NCBI GenBank assembly: GCA_029781855.1
Contig: JAKOVX010000094.1
Coordinates: forward strand, 1-35,859
Length of the DNA: 35,859 bases
Reading direction: 5' to 3'
Source of the DNA: Acidobacteriota bacterium
GTDB lineage: Bacteria > Acidobacteriota > Blastocatellia > Pyrinomonadales > Pyrinomonadaceae
Position 1 is the first letter of the stretch. Every line of letters starts with the position of its first letter. The position numbers and the translations under genes were made by a program. This document shows positions 22,390 through 32,800 of the stretch, in pieces. Below the pieces are notes generated by a model that was given only the letters and a program-made list of their open reading frames with translations, was not told the DNA's origin and did not search any database.

Positions 22390-23967
22390 ATGACAACAAT
22401 CGGAATCCCGAAGGAGATCCATCCGGGAGAAAAGCGCGTTGCGGCGACCCCGCAAACAATACTTAAACTCAAAAAATTAGGCTTTGACGTTGCGGTCGAA
22501 TCGGGTGCCGGACACGGCATCAATACGTCGAACTCCGAGTACCGCGAGGCCGGGGCCGCGGTCATCGATAAGACGCAGGAGCTGTGGGAGCTCTCCGACG
22601 TGATCCTCAAGGTCCGCCCGCCTGAGGAGAACAAGGAACTCGGTAAACACGAGGCCGACCTGCTTCGCGAGGGAGCGTGGCTGATCGGCTTCATGTGGCC
22701 GGCGCAGAACCGCGAGCTCGTCGACCGGCTCGCCAAACGAAAGGCGACCGTCTTCGGGATGGACTGCATTCCACGCATTACACGTGCGCAGAAGATGGAC
22801 ACGCTCTCGGCGATGGCTAACATTGCCGGTTACCGGGCGATCATCGAGGCGGCGAATAATTTCCCGAGATTTTTTGGCGGCCAGATAACGGCCGCCGGAC
22901 GTATCGACCCGGCGAAGGTATTGGTCATCGGTGCCGGTGTCGCCGGATTATCGGCGATCGGAGCCGCGAGGGCGTTGGGAGCGATCGTCAAGGCGTTCGA
23001 CCCGCGTTCGGCGACCAAGGACCAGGTCGCCAGTATGGGTGCCGAGTTTTTAGAACTCGATGTCAAAGAGGAAGGTGAGGGCAAGGGCGGTTACGCCAAG
23101 CAGATGTCCGACAATTTCCTCAAGGCCGAGATGGCTCTCTTTGCCGCACAGGCGATGCAGGTCGACATCATCGTCACAACCGCACTGATCCCCGGCAAAC
23201 CCGCACCAAAATTGATCACGACCGGCATGGTTGAGTCGATGAAGCCAGGCTCAGTGATCGTCGATCTCGCCGCCGAACAGGGCGGCAACTGTGCCCTCAC
23301 CGAGCCCGGCAAGATCGTCCATCACAAGGGCGTGACGATCATCGGATTTACCGACCTGCCGTCGAGAATGGCGAGTATGTCGAGCCAATTGTACGGCTCG
23401 ACGATCGTTGCCCTGCTCACCGACCTGACCAACGAGGAAGGATTACACGTCGATCTCGACGACGAGGTCGTCCGCGGAGCTATCGTCCTTCACAACGGAA
23501 AGATGATGTGGCCGGCTCCTGCGCCGCCGACGCCGGTAGCTCCGCCTGAACCGGGAGTACCGACCAAGAGCACGGCGAGCGTCGAGGTCAAAGCTGCCGC
23601 CCATAACGGGCACGGCGGCGATGCCGCGGGCATCAGCCCGGTCGCTTTGGCGGTGATCGGCTTGGTCCTGATCGGACTCGGCCTGGTCGCACCGGACAAG
23701 GCTCTGTCACATTTCACGGTATTCATACTGGCGATATTTGTCGGATTTCAGGTCGTCTGGAACGTCAAACCGGCGCTGCACACACCGCTGATGAGCGTCA
23801 CCAACGCGATCAGCGGCATTATTCTCGTCGGAGGAATGCTCCAGCTCATCGGCACGAATTTGAGCGTCACGGTCATCCTCGGGTCGATCGCCGTCCTGAT
23901 CGCGTCGATCAACATCGCCGGCGGATTCCTGGTGACGAACCGGATGCTGGCTATGTTTAGGAAGTAA
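22390..23967 (+). CDS. pntA: NAD(P)(+) transhydrogenase subunit alpha
   Basis: 525 residues from ATG 22390; the frame is open 39 bp further up but the ATG starts exactly at the family's [20 protein letters not shown]. It contains the NAD(H)-binding domain I ([20 protein letters not shown] at about 181-200; RPPEENKE, and GFTDLPSRM) and, after a Pro/Ala linker (about 375-415), four C-terminal membrane helices (domain II part). It is therefore the full E. coli-type alpha subunit (510 residues) rather than split into PntAA and PntAB. With PntB it couples hydride transfer between NADH and NADP+ to proton import. Downstream are three inserted genes before pntB. Confidence 0.95.
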   Translation: MTTIGIPKEIHPGEKRVAATPQTILKLKKLGFDVAVESGAGHGINTSNSEYREAGAAVIDKTQELWELSDVILKVRPPEENKELGKHEADLLREGAWLIGFMWPAQNRELVDRLAKRKATVFGMDCIPRITRAQKMDTLSAMANIAGYRAIIEAANNFPRFFGGQITAAGRIDPAKVLVIGAGVAGLSAIGAARALGAIVKAFDPRSATKDQVASMGAEFLELDVKEEGEGKGGYAKQMSDNFLKAEMALFAAQAMQVDIIVTTALIPGKPAPKLITTGMVESMKPGSVIVDLAAEQGGNCALTEPGKIVHHKGVTIIGFTDLPSRMASMSSQLYGSTIVALLTDLTNEEGLHVDLDDEVVRGAIVLHNGKMMWPAPAPPTPVAPPEPGVPTKSTASVEVKAAAHNGHGGDAAGISPVALAVIGLVLIGLGLVAPDKALSHFTVFILAIFVGFQVVWNVKPALHTPLMSVTNAISGIILVGGMLQLIGTNLSVTVILGSIAVLIASINIAGGFLVTNRMLAMFRK

Positions 23968-23972
23968 ATTAT

Positions 23973-24602
23973 ATGAGGTTTTCGATAAAAACTTGTATTT
24001 TGCTTATCCTGATCCTAACCGGTCTCACTACGGCCCAGGATGAAAACATCCGCGGAGTGGTAAAAAGTCCAAATGGTATTCTGATCGTTTGGAATCAACC
24101 TTCAAATAACTTCACGTTGCAAGTGAAAGGAAACGATGTCGAGCCCGTTGAGAATCGAAATCTTGCATTTCTGATAGACGGGAAATTTCTACAGGTAGTA
24201 ACGGCATTTAAGAAGGACTTTCTATCCGACAAACAAAAGAAAGAAGATCTGGACGACAAGTCTATTCTTGCGGCACATTTTATTTGGGAATCGAGCTATC
24301 TGGAGCAAGTGGTCGGCGAAAAGCTCGACATTATTTCAGAAACTATAAGTCTTCCGAATAATAAGGCCGCAATACTTTGGAGTTTTAGAACGCCCGAAAA
24401 AGATAAAGGCGAAGTTCTGCGACAAGTATTTCTAACAACTGTCAATGGCGAGTCAGTATTGGCCTTAAATGGTGCTGTAACCTCGTCGGTCGGTGAAAGT
24501 ACCGTTCGAGACTTTTTGCTTGCAACGGCGGCCACTCTAAGCGTTCGTGACAAGCCATTAACTCAAAAAGAAGCGAAAGAATTGGCTTCGAAGATGAATT
24601 AG
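23973..24602 (+). CDS. Exported protein of unknown function between pntA and pntB
   Basis: 209 residues from ATG 23973, 5 bp after pntA. Signal peptide about 1-21 (CILLILILTGLTTAQ). The remainder is a mixed alpha/beta protein with ILIVWNQPSNNFTLQV, a charged middle (KKDFLSDKQKKEDLDDK) and VFLTTVNGESVLALNGAVTS near the C-terminus. No family recognised. It is AT-richer than the pnt genes, supporting later acquisition. Confidence 0.65.
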   Translation: MRFSIKTCILLILILTGLTTAQDENIRGVVKSPNGILIVWNQPSNNFTLQVKGNDVEPVENRNLAFLIDGKFLQVVTAFKKDFLSDKQKKEDLDDKSILAAHFIWESSYLEQVVGEKLDIISETISLPNNKAAILWSFRTPEKDKGEVLRQVFLTTVNGESVLALNGAVTSSVGESTVRDFLLATAATLSVRDKPLTQKEAKELASKMN

Positions 24603-24679
24603 AGCGAATTGTCAGAAATATCGGGTAGTGGCTGTAATTTTTCATGTTGGACAGGACTAGGACCGTATATTTTAGAACT

Positions 24680-24910
24680 ATGGATTACCGAAAGTATATT
24701 ACGATCGAGCCAAACAAGCGCGGCGGCAAGCCTTGTATCCGTGGCTTGCGGATCACTGTCTACGAGGTGCTTGAATATCTTGCATCCGATATGACCGAGG
24801 CTGAAATTCTGCAAGATTTTCCGGATCTGACCGCCGACGATCTTAAGGCATGTATTGCTTTCGCGGCTGATCGCGAACGTCGGTTGATGGATATTCCCGT
24901 TGCCGCGTGA
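24680..24910 (+). CDS. DUF433 antitoxin
   Basis: 76 residues from ATG 24680; a TTG at 24644 would add an unconserved tail. The DUF433 signature is clear: ITIEPNKRGGKPCIRGLRIT (about 8-27), then YEVLEYLASDMTEAEILQDF and PDLTADDLKACIAFAADRE. DUF433 is a small winged-helix-like domain typical of antitoxins paired with PIN-like DUF5615 toxins. It overlaps the next gene by 4 bp (GTGA), the usual arrangement for such pairs. The pair lies between pntA and pntB. Confidence 0.9.
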   Translation: MDYRKYITIEPNKRGGKPCIRGLRITVYEVLEYLASDMTEAEILQDFPDLTADDLKACIAFAADRERRLMDIPVAA

Positions 24911-25239
24911 AACTCTTATTTGACGAGAATTTGTCACACAGATTGGCCTCCGAAGTGGCCGATCTATTTCCTGACTCTACGCACGTACGCGATGTTGGGT
25001 TAAAAGCGTCGGACGACCCGGATGTGTGGCGATACGCAGTTGAGAATGACTTCACCATAGTATCGAAGGACGCGGATATGCACGACCGGAGTTTGGTATT
25101 TGGTTTTCCGCCAAAGGTAATTTGGATACGATTAGGAAATTGCTCAACTGCGGATGTGGAACAACTTATTAGGCGGGAAGCCGCGTTGATCACGAAATTT
25201 ATCGAAGATCAATTCGCCTCGTTCCTGGCATTATCATAA
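24907..25239 (+). CDS. DUF5615 (PIN-like) toxin
   Basis: 110 residues from GTG 24907, which overlaps the antitoxin stop. Seen: MKLLFDENLSHRLA with Asp 6 and Glu 7 of the PIN-like active site, VRDVGLKASDDPDVW, and IVSKDADMHDRSL with the further acidic residues, followed by VIWIRLGNCSTADVEQLI. This is the DUF5615 fold, related to PIN nucleases. All acidic positions usually present are kept, so it may be active. pntB starts 9 bp later. Confidence 0.9.
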   Translation: MKLLFDENLSHRLASEVADLFPDSTHVRDVGLKASDDPDVWRYAVENDFTIVSKDADMHDRSLVFGFPPKVIWIRLGNCSTADVEQLIRREAALITKFIEDQFASFLALS

Positions 25240-25248
25240 ACATTTTTC

Positions 25249-26646
25249 ATGCAACAAAGTTTAATCACAATTGCCTACATCGCCGCGAGTGCGTTGTTTA
25301 TTTTGAGCCTTGGCGGCCTCTCTCAGCAGGAGACGGCACGCCGCGGCAACCTTTACGGAATTCTCGGAATGGTGATCGCGTTGATCGCGACCGCCGCCGG
25401 GATGCAGCTTGGCGGGCTACCGGTGCTGGCAGCCGCGCTAATTCCGGGCCTCGTTATCGGTGCGATCCTCGCTTCGAGGGTGCAGATGACGTCGATGCCG
25501 GAGCTGGTGGCGATCCTACACAGCTTCGTCGGCCTCGCTGCCGTGCTTGTCGGTTTCGCGACATATCTCGGGCCGCAGCCGCAGATGACGGCGTCCGAAC
25601 ACCAGTTGCACATCGCCGAGATCTTTATCGGCGTCTGCATCGGTTCGGTCACATTTACGGGCTCGGTCATCGCGTTTCTCAAGCTCCGCGGTTCGATCGG
25701 CGGAAAACCGTTCATGCTGCCCGGGCGGCACTTGATAAATATCGTAATGCTGCTGATCACCGTTGGATTGGGCGTCGCATTTTTCATGTCGCCGGAACCC
25801 GCTAACGGGCAATGGCCGCTGCTGATCGCAACGATCGTGACCGGAATTCTCGGCGTTCACTTCATCATGGCGATCGGCGGTGCGGATATGCCGGTCGTCG
25901 TCTCGATGCTAAACAGTTATTCAGGCTGGGCGGCGGCGGCGGCGGGCTTTATGCTTAGCAACGACCTGCTCATCATCACCGGTGCGCTCGTCGGTTCGTC
26001 GGGTGCCATCCTCAGCTACATCATGTGCAAGGGCATGAACCGCTCATTCGTCAGCGTCATGCTCGGCGGATTCGGCACCGAGGGCGGCACAGTTTCGACC
26101 GCCGCGGCAGAACACGGCGAGGTCCACTCGATCGAGTCAGCCGGCGCCGCCGACCTCCTGCAAAATGCACGTAAGATCATCATCGTTCCCGGCTACGGCC
26201 TTGCCGTCGCGCAAGCGCAGCATTCGCTTGCCGAGGTCTGTAAATTGCTCAAGGACAAGGGCGTTGACATCAAATTCGCCATTCACCCGGTCGCCGGCCG
26301 CCTGCCGGGTCACATGAACGTCCTGCTCGCCGAAGCCAACATTCCGTACGACATAGTGTTCGAAATGGACGAGATCAACGACCAGTTCAAGGACACGGAC
26401 GTCGCGTGGGTCATCGGCGCCAACGACATCGTCAATCCATCGGCGCTCGACGATCCCGGTTCGCCGATCGCGGGCATGCCCGTCCTTCACGTTTGGGAAT
26501 CGCGCGACGTCATCGTTATGAAACGCTCGATGGCATCGGGCTATGCCGGCGTCGACAACCCGTTGTTCTACAAGGACAACACGCTGATGCTCTTCGGCGA
26601 CGCGAAGAAGGTCGTGGACGAGATCCTGACGGCGATGCGGAGTTGA
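25249..26646 (+). CDS. pntB: NAD(P)(+) transhydrogenase subunit beta
   Basis: 465 residues from ATG 25249, normal length (E. coli 462). About eight or nine membrane helices in the first 260 residues (domain II) include [20 protein letters not shown], a family hallmark of the proton channel. The C-terminal NADP(H)-binding domain III shows [31 protein letters not shown], and [20 protein letters not shown]. It should pair with PntA. It is separated from pntA by 1.3 kb; co-transcription is likely because all genes point the same way with short gaps. The convergent ferredoxin gene ends 10 bp after it. Confidence 0.95.
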   Translation: MQQSLITIAYIAASALFILSLGGLSQQETARRGNLYGILGMVIALIATAAGMQLGGLPVLAAALIPGLVIGAILASRVQMTSMPELVAILHSFVGLAAVLVGFATYLGPQPQMTASEHQLHIAEIFIGVCIGSVTFTGSVIAFLKLRGSIGGKPFMLPGRHLINIVMLLITVGLGVAFFMSPEPANGQWPLLIATIVTGILGVHFIMAIGGADMPVVVSMLNSYSGWAAAAAGFMLSNDLLIITGALVGSSGAILSYIMCKGMNRSFVSVMLGGFGTEGGTVSTAAAEHGEVHSIESAGAADLLQNARKIIIVPGYGLAVAQAQHSLAEVCKLLKDKGVDIKFAIHPVAGRLPGHMNVLLAEANIPYDIVFEMDEINDQFKDTDVAWVIGANDIVNPSALDDPGSPIAGMPVLHVWESRDVIVMKRSMASGYAGVDNPLFYKDNTLMLFGDAKKVVDEILTAMRS

Positions 26647-26656
26647 ACATCTGGCT

Positions 26657-27055
26657 CTAACCACTCGTTGGTAATTCGAGCAGGGCGAGGCGTTCGACGA
26701 TCTCGCCTTTTTCAATGTGTTTTTCTACCAGTTCGGGCACGTCTTCAGGTGTGACCTGGGCGTACCAGGTGCCCTCAGGATATACGAGTACGGCGGGCCC
26801 GATCGTGCAGAATCCAACGGAGCTGCACTCAGTCAGGACGACCTCGCCCATCGGGTTCCGGCCCTTGGTCTCCTTGCCCTGACGGATGCCGCGGCCTTCC
26901 AATTCCCGGGCGAACGCAGCCTTGACCTCCTCGCTTCCGACGGCCTTGCAGGACTTGCCGGTACAGACGAAGACTTGCCTCTTTAACGGGGCTTTCAGGA
27001 CCGGTGCCAGCTTTTCAAGCTTCTCGCGATCGTCAATGAATTTAGGCTTGCTCAT
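26657..27055 (-). CDS. Thioredoxin-like [2Fe-2S] ferredoxin
   Basis: 132 residues from ATG 27055 on the minus strand. The NuoE/HoxF-like ferredoxin fold is seen from VFVCTGKSCKAVGSEEV through VLTECSSVGFCTIGPAVLVY to PEGTWYAQVTPEDVPELVEK, the last segment being a hallmark of the family. Cysteines 31 and 36 (CTGKSC) and 77 and 83 (CSSVGFC) are the likely cluster ligands; the second spacing of five residues instead of three is unusual. It probably serves soluble electron transfer; the partner is unknown. Convergent with pntB and divergent from the protease gene. Confidence 0.88.
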   Translation of the reverse strand: MSKPKFIDDREKLEKLAPVLKAPLKRQVFVCTGKSCKAVGSEEVKAAFARELEGRGIRQGKETKGRNPMGEVVLTECSSVGFCTIGPAVLVYPEGTWYAQVTPEDVPELVEKHIEKGEIVERLALLELPTSG

Positions 27056-27140
27056 AACCGATATTTTGCCACGTCGTACGCAAAATCACATCTCTGCAGC
27101 GTTCTATTATGTTAGACTTTTACTACGGTAGAAGTGCGCA

Positions 27141-28784
27141 ATGGCATTAGGGATCATCATCCACATCACGGTCGGCACCGAAAAAAGGACCGAGTTTTTC
27201 TCCCAGGATCGTATCAGGATCGGGGCGGACGAGCTGTCCGATCTGCAGATACACACGCCGAATACAAAGGATTCCGGGGTGTGGATCGAACTTGAGGACA
27301 CCGAGGGCGTCTTTCGCGTGATCGAGTTCAATGCCGGGCTCGGTTTGACCATAAATGACAAACCGATGCGGCGATACATCGCGATCACGGACGGCGACGT
27401 AATAGCTCTCGAAAACTCCGATATTTCGTTCGCTTTCTTCTCACTTGAGTCCCGTTCGTCGCTCATTACGACCAACCGCGATCAGCCGCATATATCTCGC
27501 TTTATCGAAGATGCCGCCATCGAATCATCGTCATCCGCCAAGCGGGACGATGCCAAGGCGTTCCTTCGAGAATTCTCGCTTGAGCTGATGCGCGAGGTCT
27601 CGCTCACGACCAAGCTGATCACATTAGTGCTGGTCGCGAGTTTTATTACAGGTGTGCTCTACCTCGGATTTGCGGTGAACCGCGAGCTGCGTGAGAGCCG
27701 CAAGCTTGCTGAATCGCAAAGCCAGGTGATCGGTCAGTTGAAGGACCAGCTCGGCCAGGCGAGTGACCAGATAGAAAAGCTGGACGAAAAGAGCACCAAG
27801 CTCATGAAAGCTCAGTCCTTGGCGCCCAACTTACGGGTCGAATACGGTCCCGGCGTTTGTCTTATCGTCGGCGTTTATGACCTCGTTGATAAAAAGACCG
27901 GCAAGGTGCTCAGATACGTCAATCCGCAATCGTTCAGGCCAAATCCTTACGAACCGGCTCCCAGCGAGGACCCGTCGGCCCCTCCGCCGCAACAGATCGG
28001 GCTGTCGACCGAGGGTACCGGGTCGCCGGTCGAATACGACTTTGTCGGTACCGGATTTCACGTCGGCGAGGGCTACATCCTGACGAATAAGCACGTCGTT
28101 CAGCCCTGGGACGAAGACGATAACGTCCAGCAGATGATGCAGGCAGCGAATGGCCGGGCACGTTTGAAAAGCCTGGACATCTATTTTCCGCATATTGCAA
28201 AACCGTTTCCGTTGAAGGTCAAGGCGACCGGCAATCGCGAGGACATCGCCGTTGGGCAGATCGACGCCGCAACCCTTCCCCCGGAAGTACCGACGATACC
28301 CCTCGACACCGACACCGATGCCGCTACGATCGGGAAAATGGTGGTAACGATCGGTTATCCCAACGGTCCGGACCGTCTTTTAGCAATGGTCGATGATGAT
28401 GAAGCAAAGTCGATAAACGCGAGGTTTGGCAATTCGCGCCAGGGCTTGATCAACTTCCTTGCCCAATCGCAAAAGATAGTTCCACTTATGACACAGGGTT
28501 CGATAACGGACCTCGACGCCCGGCGGATCGTCCATGACGCCAAGACGGCCGAGGGCGGTTCCGGCGCTCCGCTATTCGGGCAGTCCGGCAAAGTCATCGG
28601 CGTGAATTTTGGTGTATTCACCGAAAATACGGCCGCCAACATGGCCGTGCCGGTGAAGTTCGCGATAGATTTGCTGAAAAAAGCCGGTTGGACCCCTCCC
28701 GAGGAGCAAAAGGACGTGAACGCCGATAAGCAGGTCGCTTCTAACGCCTCGAACGCTAACGCAGCAGTTCAGGCACAAAAATAG
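27141..28784 (+). CDS. FHA-like, transmembrane, trypsin-like serine protease
   Basis: 547 residues from ATG 27141. Residues about 1-110 form an FHA-like domain (FFSQDRIRIGADELSDLQIH) but the SxxH loop for phosphothreonine binding is not seen. One membrane helix at about 155-177 (LITLVLVASFITGVLYLGF) and a coiled coil (about 178-225) lead to a trypsin-like domain outside: His 318 in LTNKHVV, Asp 368 in REDIAVGQ, Ser 474 in EGGSGAPLFG, the full catalytic triad of DegP/HtrA-like fold without a PDZ. The linker and tail are Pro/Ala/Asn-rich. No SigP-like start; type II (N-in) topology puts the FHA part in the cytoplasm and the protease in the periplasm. The stop lies 1 bp from the plsC stop. Confidence 0.88.
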   Translation: MALGIIIHITVGTEKRTEFFSQDRIRIGADELSDLQIHTPNTKDSGVWIELEDTEGVFRVIEFNAGLGLTINDKPMRRYIAITDGDVIALENSDISFAFFSLESRSSLITTNRDQPHISRFIEDAAIESSSSAKRDDAKAFLREFSLELMREVSLTTKLITLVLVASFITGVLYLGFAVNRELRESRKLAESQSQVIGQLKDQLGQASDQIEKLDEKSTKLMKAQSLAPNLRVEYGPGVCLIVGVYDLVDKKTGKVLRYVNPQSFRPNPYEPAPSEDPSAPPPQQIGLSTEGTGSPVEYDFVGTGFHVGEGYILTNKHVVQPWDEDDNVQQMMQAANGRARLKSLDIYFPHIAKPFPLKVKATGNREDIAVGQIDAATLPPEVPTIPLDTDTDAATIGKMVVTIGYPNGPDRLLAMVDDDEAKSINARFGNSRQGLINFLAQSQKIVPLMTQGSITDLDARRIVHDAKTAEGGSGAPLFGQSGKVIGVNFGVFTENTAANMAVPVKFAIDLLKKAGWTPPEEQKDVNADKQVASNASNANAAVQAQK

Positions 28785-28785
28785 G

Positions 28786-29661
28786 TCAGTCCCCAAATTT
28801 CTGGCGATCTTCCTCGCCAAGTTCGGCGATCTTCGACATCAGAAAATCAGCGATCTCCTTGTGCGTCCGGATGCGGTCGCCTTTCTCGTAAAACTCAGAC
28901 ATATCGATGGGGCGGCCGAACCAGATTCGCACCTTTGGCCCGCCGGTCCAGTTGCCCAATATTTGTTTTGGAAGATCGTTGCCTAAACCCGCGATGAAGA
29001 CCGGAATAACCTGTGGACGCGATGCATAGATGACCTTGCCGATACCGGGCTGGGCCGGCAACAGGTCGTAAGTGCCTCCCTCGAGATTGCGCTTGCCTTC
29101 GGGGTGAAAACCGATAACGTTGCTGCTCGGCACCGAGCAGATCTGCACGAGTCGACGCATCGAGTATTTGTCGAATTCCCTCTTCCGTGCGTCCCTGGCC
29201 TCGCGAAAGAACGGCGGGTACATCGAGAACCAGCCCATCACGAAATTGACGAACCAGCCGACGGGATTATCGTAAAAGAACTTGCCGCGGACCGGAAAGT
29301 AAAGCTCCATCGGCCGCCTTGTCCGGCGAAACAAAACGCTCGAGACCGTGTACATGTCGAAAAATGATCGGTGATTGGCGACGAGGATGAGCGGCCGGTG
29401 AGGATCGGTCTCCTCGACATTCTCGATCCCGAAAACGTTCATCAGGTTGTAGGTCGCCAGAAATATCCACAGCGAGCCGATATACCGTTGGAAGAATGTC
29501 ATTAGACGCTTCCAGACGCCGAGGTTCATCCGGTGCGTCAGCCAAAATCCGGCCCGTTCGACCCGGCTCAGCACCTCGATCTGAGCAGGTTCCGGAACGT
29601 ACGGTTTGTCATTAGCTACGATCGAGGCATTTCCGATGGGTTCCAGTGTTTCTTCCGACAT
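28786..29661 (-). CDS. 1-acyl-glycerol-3-phosphate acyltransferase family protein (PlsC-like)
   Basis: 291 residues from ATG 29661 on the minus strand. Both acyltransferase motifs are visible: NHRSFFD (residues 96-102, NHx4D) and FHPEGKR (185-191, the PEGxR-type block). One hydrophobic segment at about 60-78 may touch the membrane. The family moves acyl groups from acyl-ACP or acyl-CoA to lysophosphatidic acid; this one could also be a glycerol-3-phosphate or lipid A-type variant. It is convergent with the protease gene and divergent from the BNR/VCBS gene. Confidence 0.9.
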   Translation of the reverse strand: MSEETLEPIGNASIVANDKPYVPEPAQIEVLSRVERAGFWLTHRMNLGVWKRLMTFFQRYIGSLWIFLATYNLMNVFGIENVEETDPHRPLILVANHRSFFDMYTVSSVLFRRTRRPMELYFPVRGKFFYDNPVGWFVNFVMGWFSMYPPFFREARDARKREFDKYSMRRLVQICSVPSSNVIGFHPEGKRNLEGGTYDLLPAQPGIGKVIYASRPQVIPVFIAGLGNDLPKQILGNWTGGPKVRIWFGRPIDMSEFYEKGDRIRTHKEIADFLMSKIAELGEEDRQKFGD

Positions 29662-29762
29662 AACAAAAGTGCAATATTAACATTTTTGAGAGTTTCGGAG
29701 CATAATGGCGGTTTACCGATCTCCCACACCCGATCGACGGTATTAAATTCTACAGCCGAAAA

Positions 29763-29791
29763 TTGTAAAATACGGGCTGTAATAGTATATT
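29763..29791 (+). promoter_or_regulatory. Sigma70-like promoter for the BNR/VCBS gene
   Basis: TTGTAA (29763-29768), a 17-bp spacer and TATATT (29786-29791); the start codon follows 28 bp later with GGAG at 29810-29813. Confidence 0.45.
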
Positions 29792-29819
29792 TGTCCAACT
29801 TACATCTCCGGAGAAACAT

Positions 29820-32800
29820 ATGAAAAAACCCTTGATCATCACATTGGCGGTCATTCTGTGCGTGACCGTTTGGCTTTCGATCCCGTCTGGAACTTCGGCT
29901 CAAAAGTATCCGAAGGAAAAATATCCAACGCTGCAGACGCAGCTTTCGCAGAGTTATCACGGCGAATTCGTGCAGCAGAATAGTCCGCTCGCCGAATTGA
30001 TCGCCCAGAATCAGGATTTCGATATGCTTCGTCCGGATGAGTTCAGCGATCAGCGCGGATTACCGCCCTGGCTGAGGGTTTGGTGGCGAAAGGCACATCC
30101 CGAGGTCGAATACACCGCGGAGGATCCGACCAAAGGTTATCCTCTGGTTTTGAAAGAGATACTTGAATGGATGATGTCGCATCAGGACCTCAAACCGGGC
30201 CCGGGAACGGGTGAAGACGGAGAGAAAAAATCCTCGCCATTCATCGATTCGTTGACGATCGGCACGAATGTTCGCACGTCCGGCCTTCAGACTGCGGCCC
30301 GCAGCGAATCGTATGTTCAGATCAACTTTTTCGATCCGAATAAGATCCTTGTCACGTCTAACAACATCTCCGCGAGCGGACAGCAGGGTGCTTACAGTTC
30401 GATCGACGGTGGTGTGAACTGGACACAGTCGCTGATGCCGTTGACGTCTCCGGACTCGTTCCACTCTGACCCGACGGCCGATTTTACAAGTGACGGCAAG
30501 GCATGGTCTTCGACGCTGGGAATTAACGGCAGTACTCTACGGCTCAGGAATTACTTTTCCACCGACAACGGTGCAACTTGGACATTGGATGCGACGCCTT
30601 CGGGTTCACAGACCAACGTGGATAAACAGATCGTGTGGGTCGACAAGAGCCCGACTTCCCCGTTCTTTGGGCAGATGTACGCAATTTGGCACAACGGCAC
30701 TCCGGCATTCATGAACCGCCGCACGGCTGGTGCCGGCGGCACTTGGCTGGCGAGTCCGCTGCAGGTCAGCGGTGCGGAATCGACCGGAACCGCGATCGGC
30801 GGCGACGTAAAATCGAACAGCGCCGGCGACGTGTTTGGATTCTGGCCTACGACGACCAATGCTAAGGTCTTTGTGACCAAATCAACGAATGGCGGAGCGT
30901 CATTTGGAACGCCTGTACAAATCGCTACGACATTCGACACGTTCGATATCGGAATCCCGTCATTTAATAGCAGGCGGGCACTCATATATGTTTCGGGAGC
31001 GGCGTACAAGACCGTATCGAAAGATAATGTTTACGCGACCTGGGCCGATCTCTCAGGCGAGACGGGTTGTACCAGTTCCGCAAACGAGCCCGGCAGCAAT
31101 GTTTCGTCGACCTGTAAGACGCGCATATGGTTCTCCCGTTCGACCGACGGCGGTGCCACATGGTCCCCGAAGGTTATGATCAATAATCAACCCGGATTGA
31201 ACGACCAGTTCAACCAATGGTTGGCTCTCGACGATACGACGGGTGTTCTAGGTGTCATGTATTACGACACCGTCGGCGACGCGGGCCGCAAAAAGACGGA
31301 TGTTTGGTTCCAAACCTCATTCGATGACGGTGTCACCTGGACGACCGCCGAAAAGGTAACCTCCGCGATGACCGACGAGACCATTTCAGGTGCCGATTCG
31401 GGTAATCAGTATGGTGACTACAATGGCCTCTCGGGTTATGGAAATTCGTTCTTCCCGTCGTGGACTGACCGCCGTAGCAACCTGAAAGAGGAGATCTGGA
31501 CCGCACTTATCTCGATCGGCCCGCCTCCGCCTCCGGCCCCTATCGTTTCGTCGACCGGCGTGAACTATATCAGCGAGAACGGGGTGCCGGCGAATAACGT
31601 CCCCGACCCCGGAGAGGCCGTAACGGTAAGTCTCGGGCTTCACAACATCGGCAACGCCGACAGCAGTACCGTTACCGCAACATTGCAAGCCAGCGGAGGA
31701 GTGACCAGTCCGTCCGGCCAGCAGAACTATGGAGTTCTTACTGCCGGTGGGCCGACGGTTACAAATAATTTCACATTCACGGTCAACCCGGCTGCAATTT
31801 GCGGCGGTTCGATCACGTTGACGTTTGTGGTGCAGGATGGAGCGAACACGCCGTTCAATGTAACAAAGACCTACAGTCTGGGAACACCGGCGGTGAGCTT
31901 GTCGCAAAATTTCGACGGTGTGACGCCGCCCAGCTTACCGGCAGGCTGGACGACAACGCAGGACAGCGGCACCGGTATTACCTGGGCAACGACGGCAACG
32001 GGACCAAGCTCGGCTCCGAACTCGGCCTTCGCCAATGATCCTTCGACGGTCAATATGTCGTCGATCGTATCGCCGCCGATCCCGATCTCGTCATCGTCCG
32101 CTCAATTGAAATTCAAGAACAAGTACATTACCGAATCAACATTTGACGGAATGGTTCTTGAGATCAGCAATCCGGCGGTCAATGCGGGTGCTTTCCAGGA
32201 CATCATCACCGCTGGAGGTACGTTCGCGGGCGGCGGTTACAACGCGACGATCAGCTCGAATTTCTCGAGCCCGATCGCCGGCCGTCAGGCTTGGTCGGGA
32301 ACGTCGTCAGGCGGGTATATTGACACCACTGTCAATCTTCCGGCAAATGCTAACGGCAATTCCGTTCAGTTCCGATGGAGAATGGCGTCCGACAGTTCGG
32401 TTGCCTCGACCGGGGTCAATATCGACGATATCCAGGTCTTGGCCGGCAACGTCTGTGCGACCGTTCCGAATGCGGTCAAGTCACGAGCCGACTTCGATGG
32501 GGACGGCAAGACCGATATTTCGGTGTTCCGTCCGACTGAGGGCAACTGGTACCTGAACCGTTCGACGGCGGGCTTTACAGTGATCAACTGGGGCCTTTCG
32601 TCTGACGTTCTCGTTCCGGGCGACTATGACGGTGACGGCAAGGCCGACACTGCCATTTTCCGTGCGTCCCCGACACCGGGTGTTTCCGATTACTACATTC
32701 TGAACAGTAACGGATTCGTATATTCCGGTGCCGAGTGGGGAACGACTGGGGACATTCCTATCGCGGGCGACTATGACGGCGACGGCAAGACCGATCTTGC

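Noticed and set aside
28785..28785. Bidirectional terminator between the protease gene and plsC
   Set aside because: The stop codons are only 1 bp apart and no hairpin with T-runs is visible at the junction.
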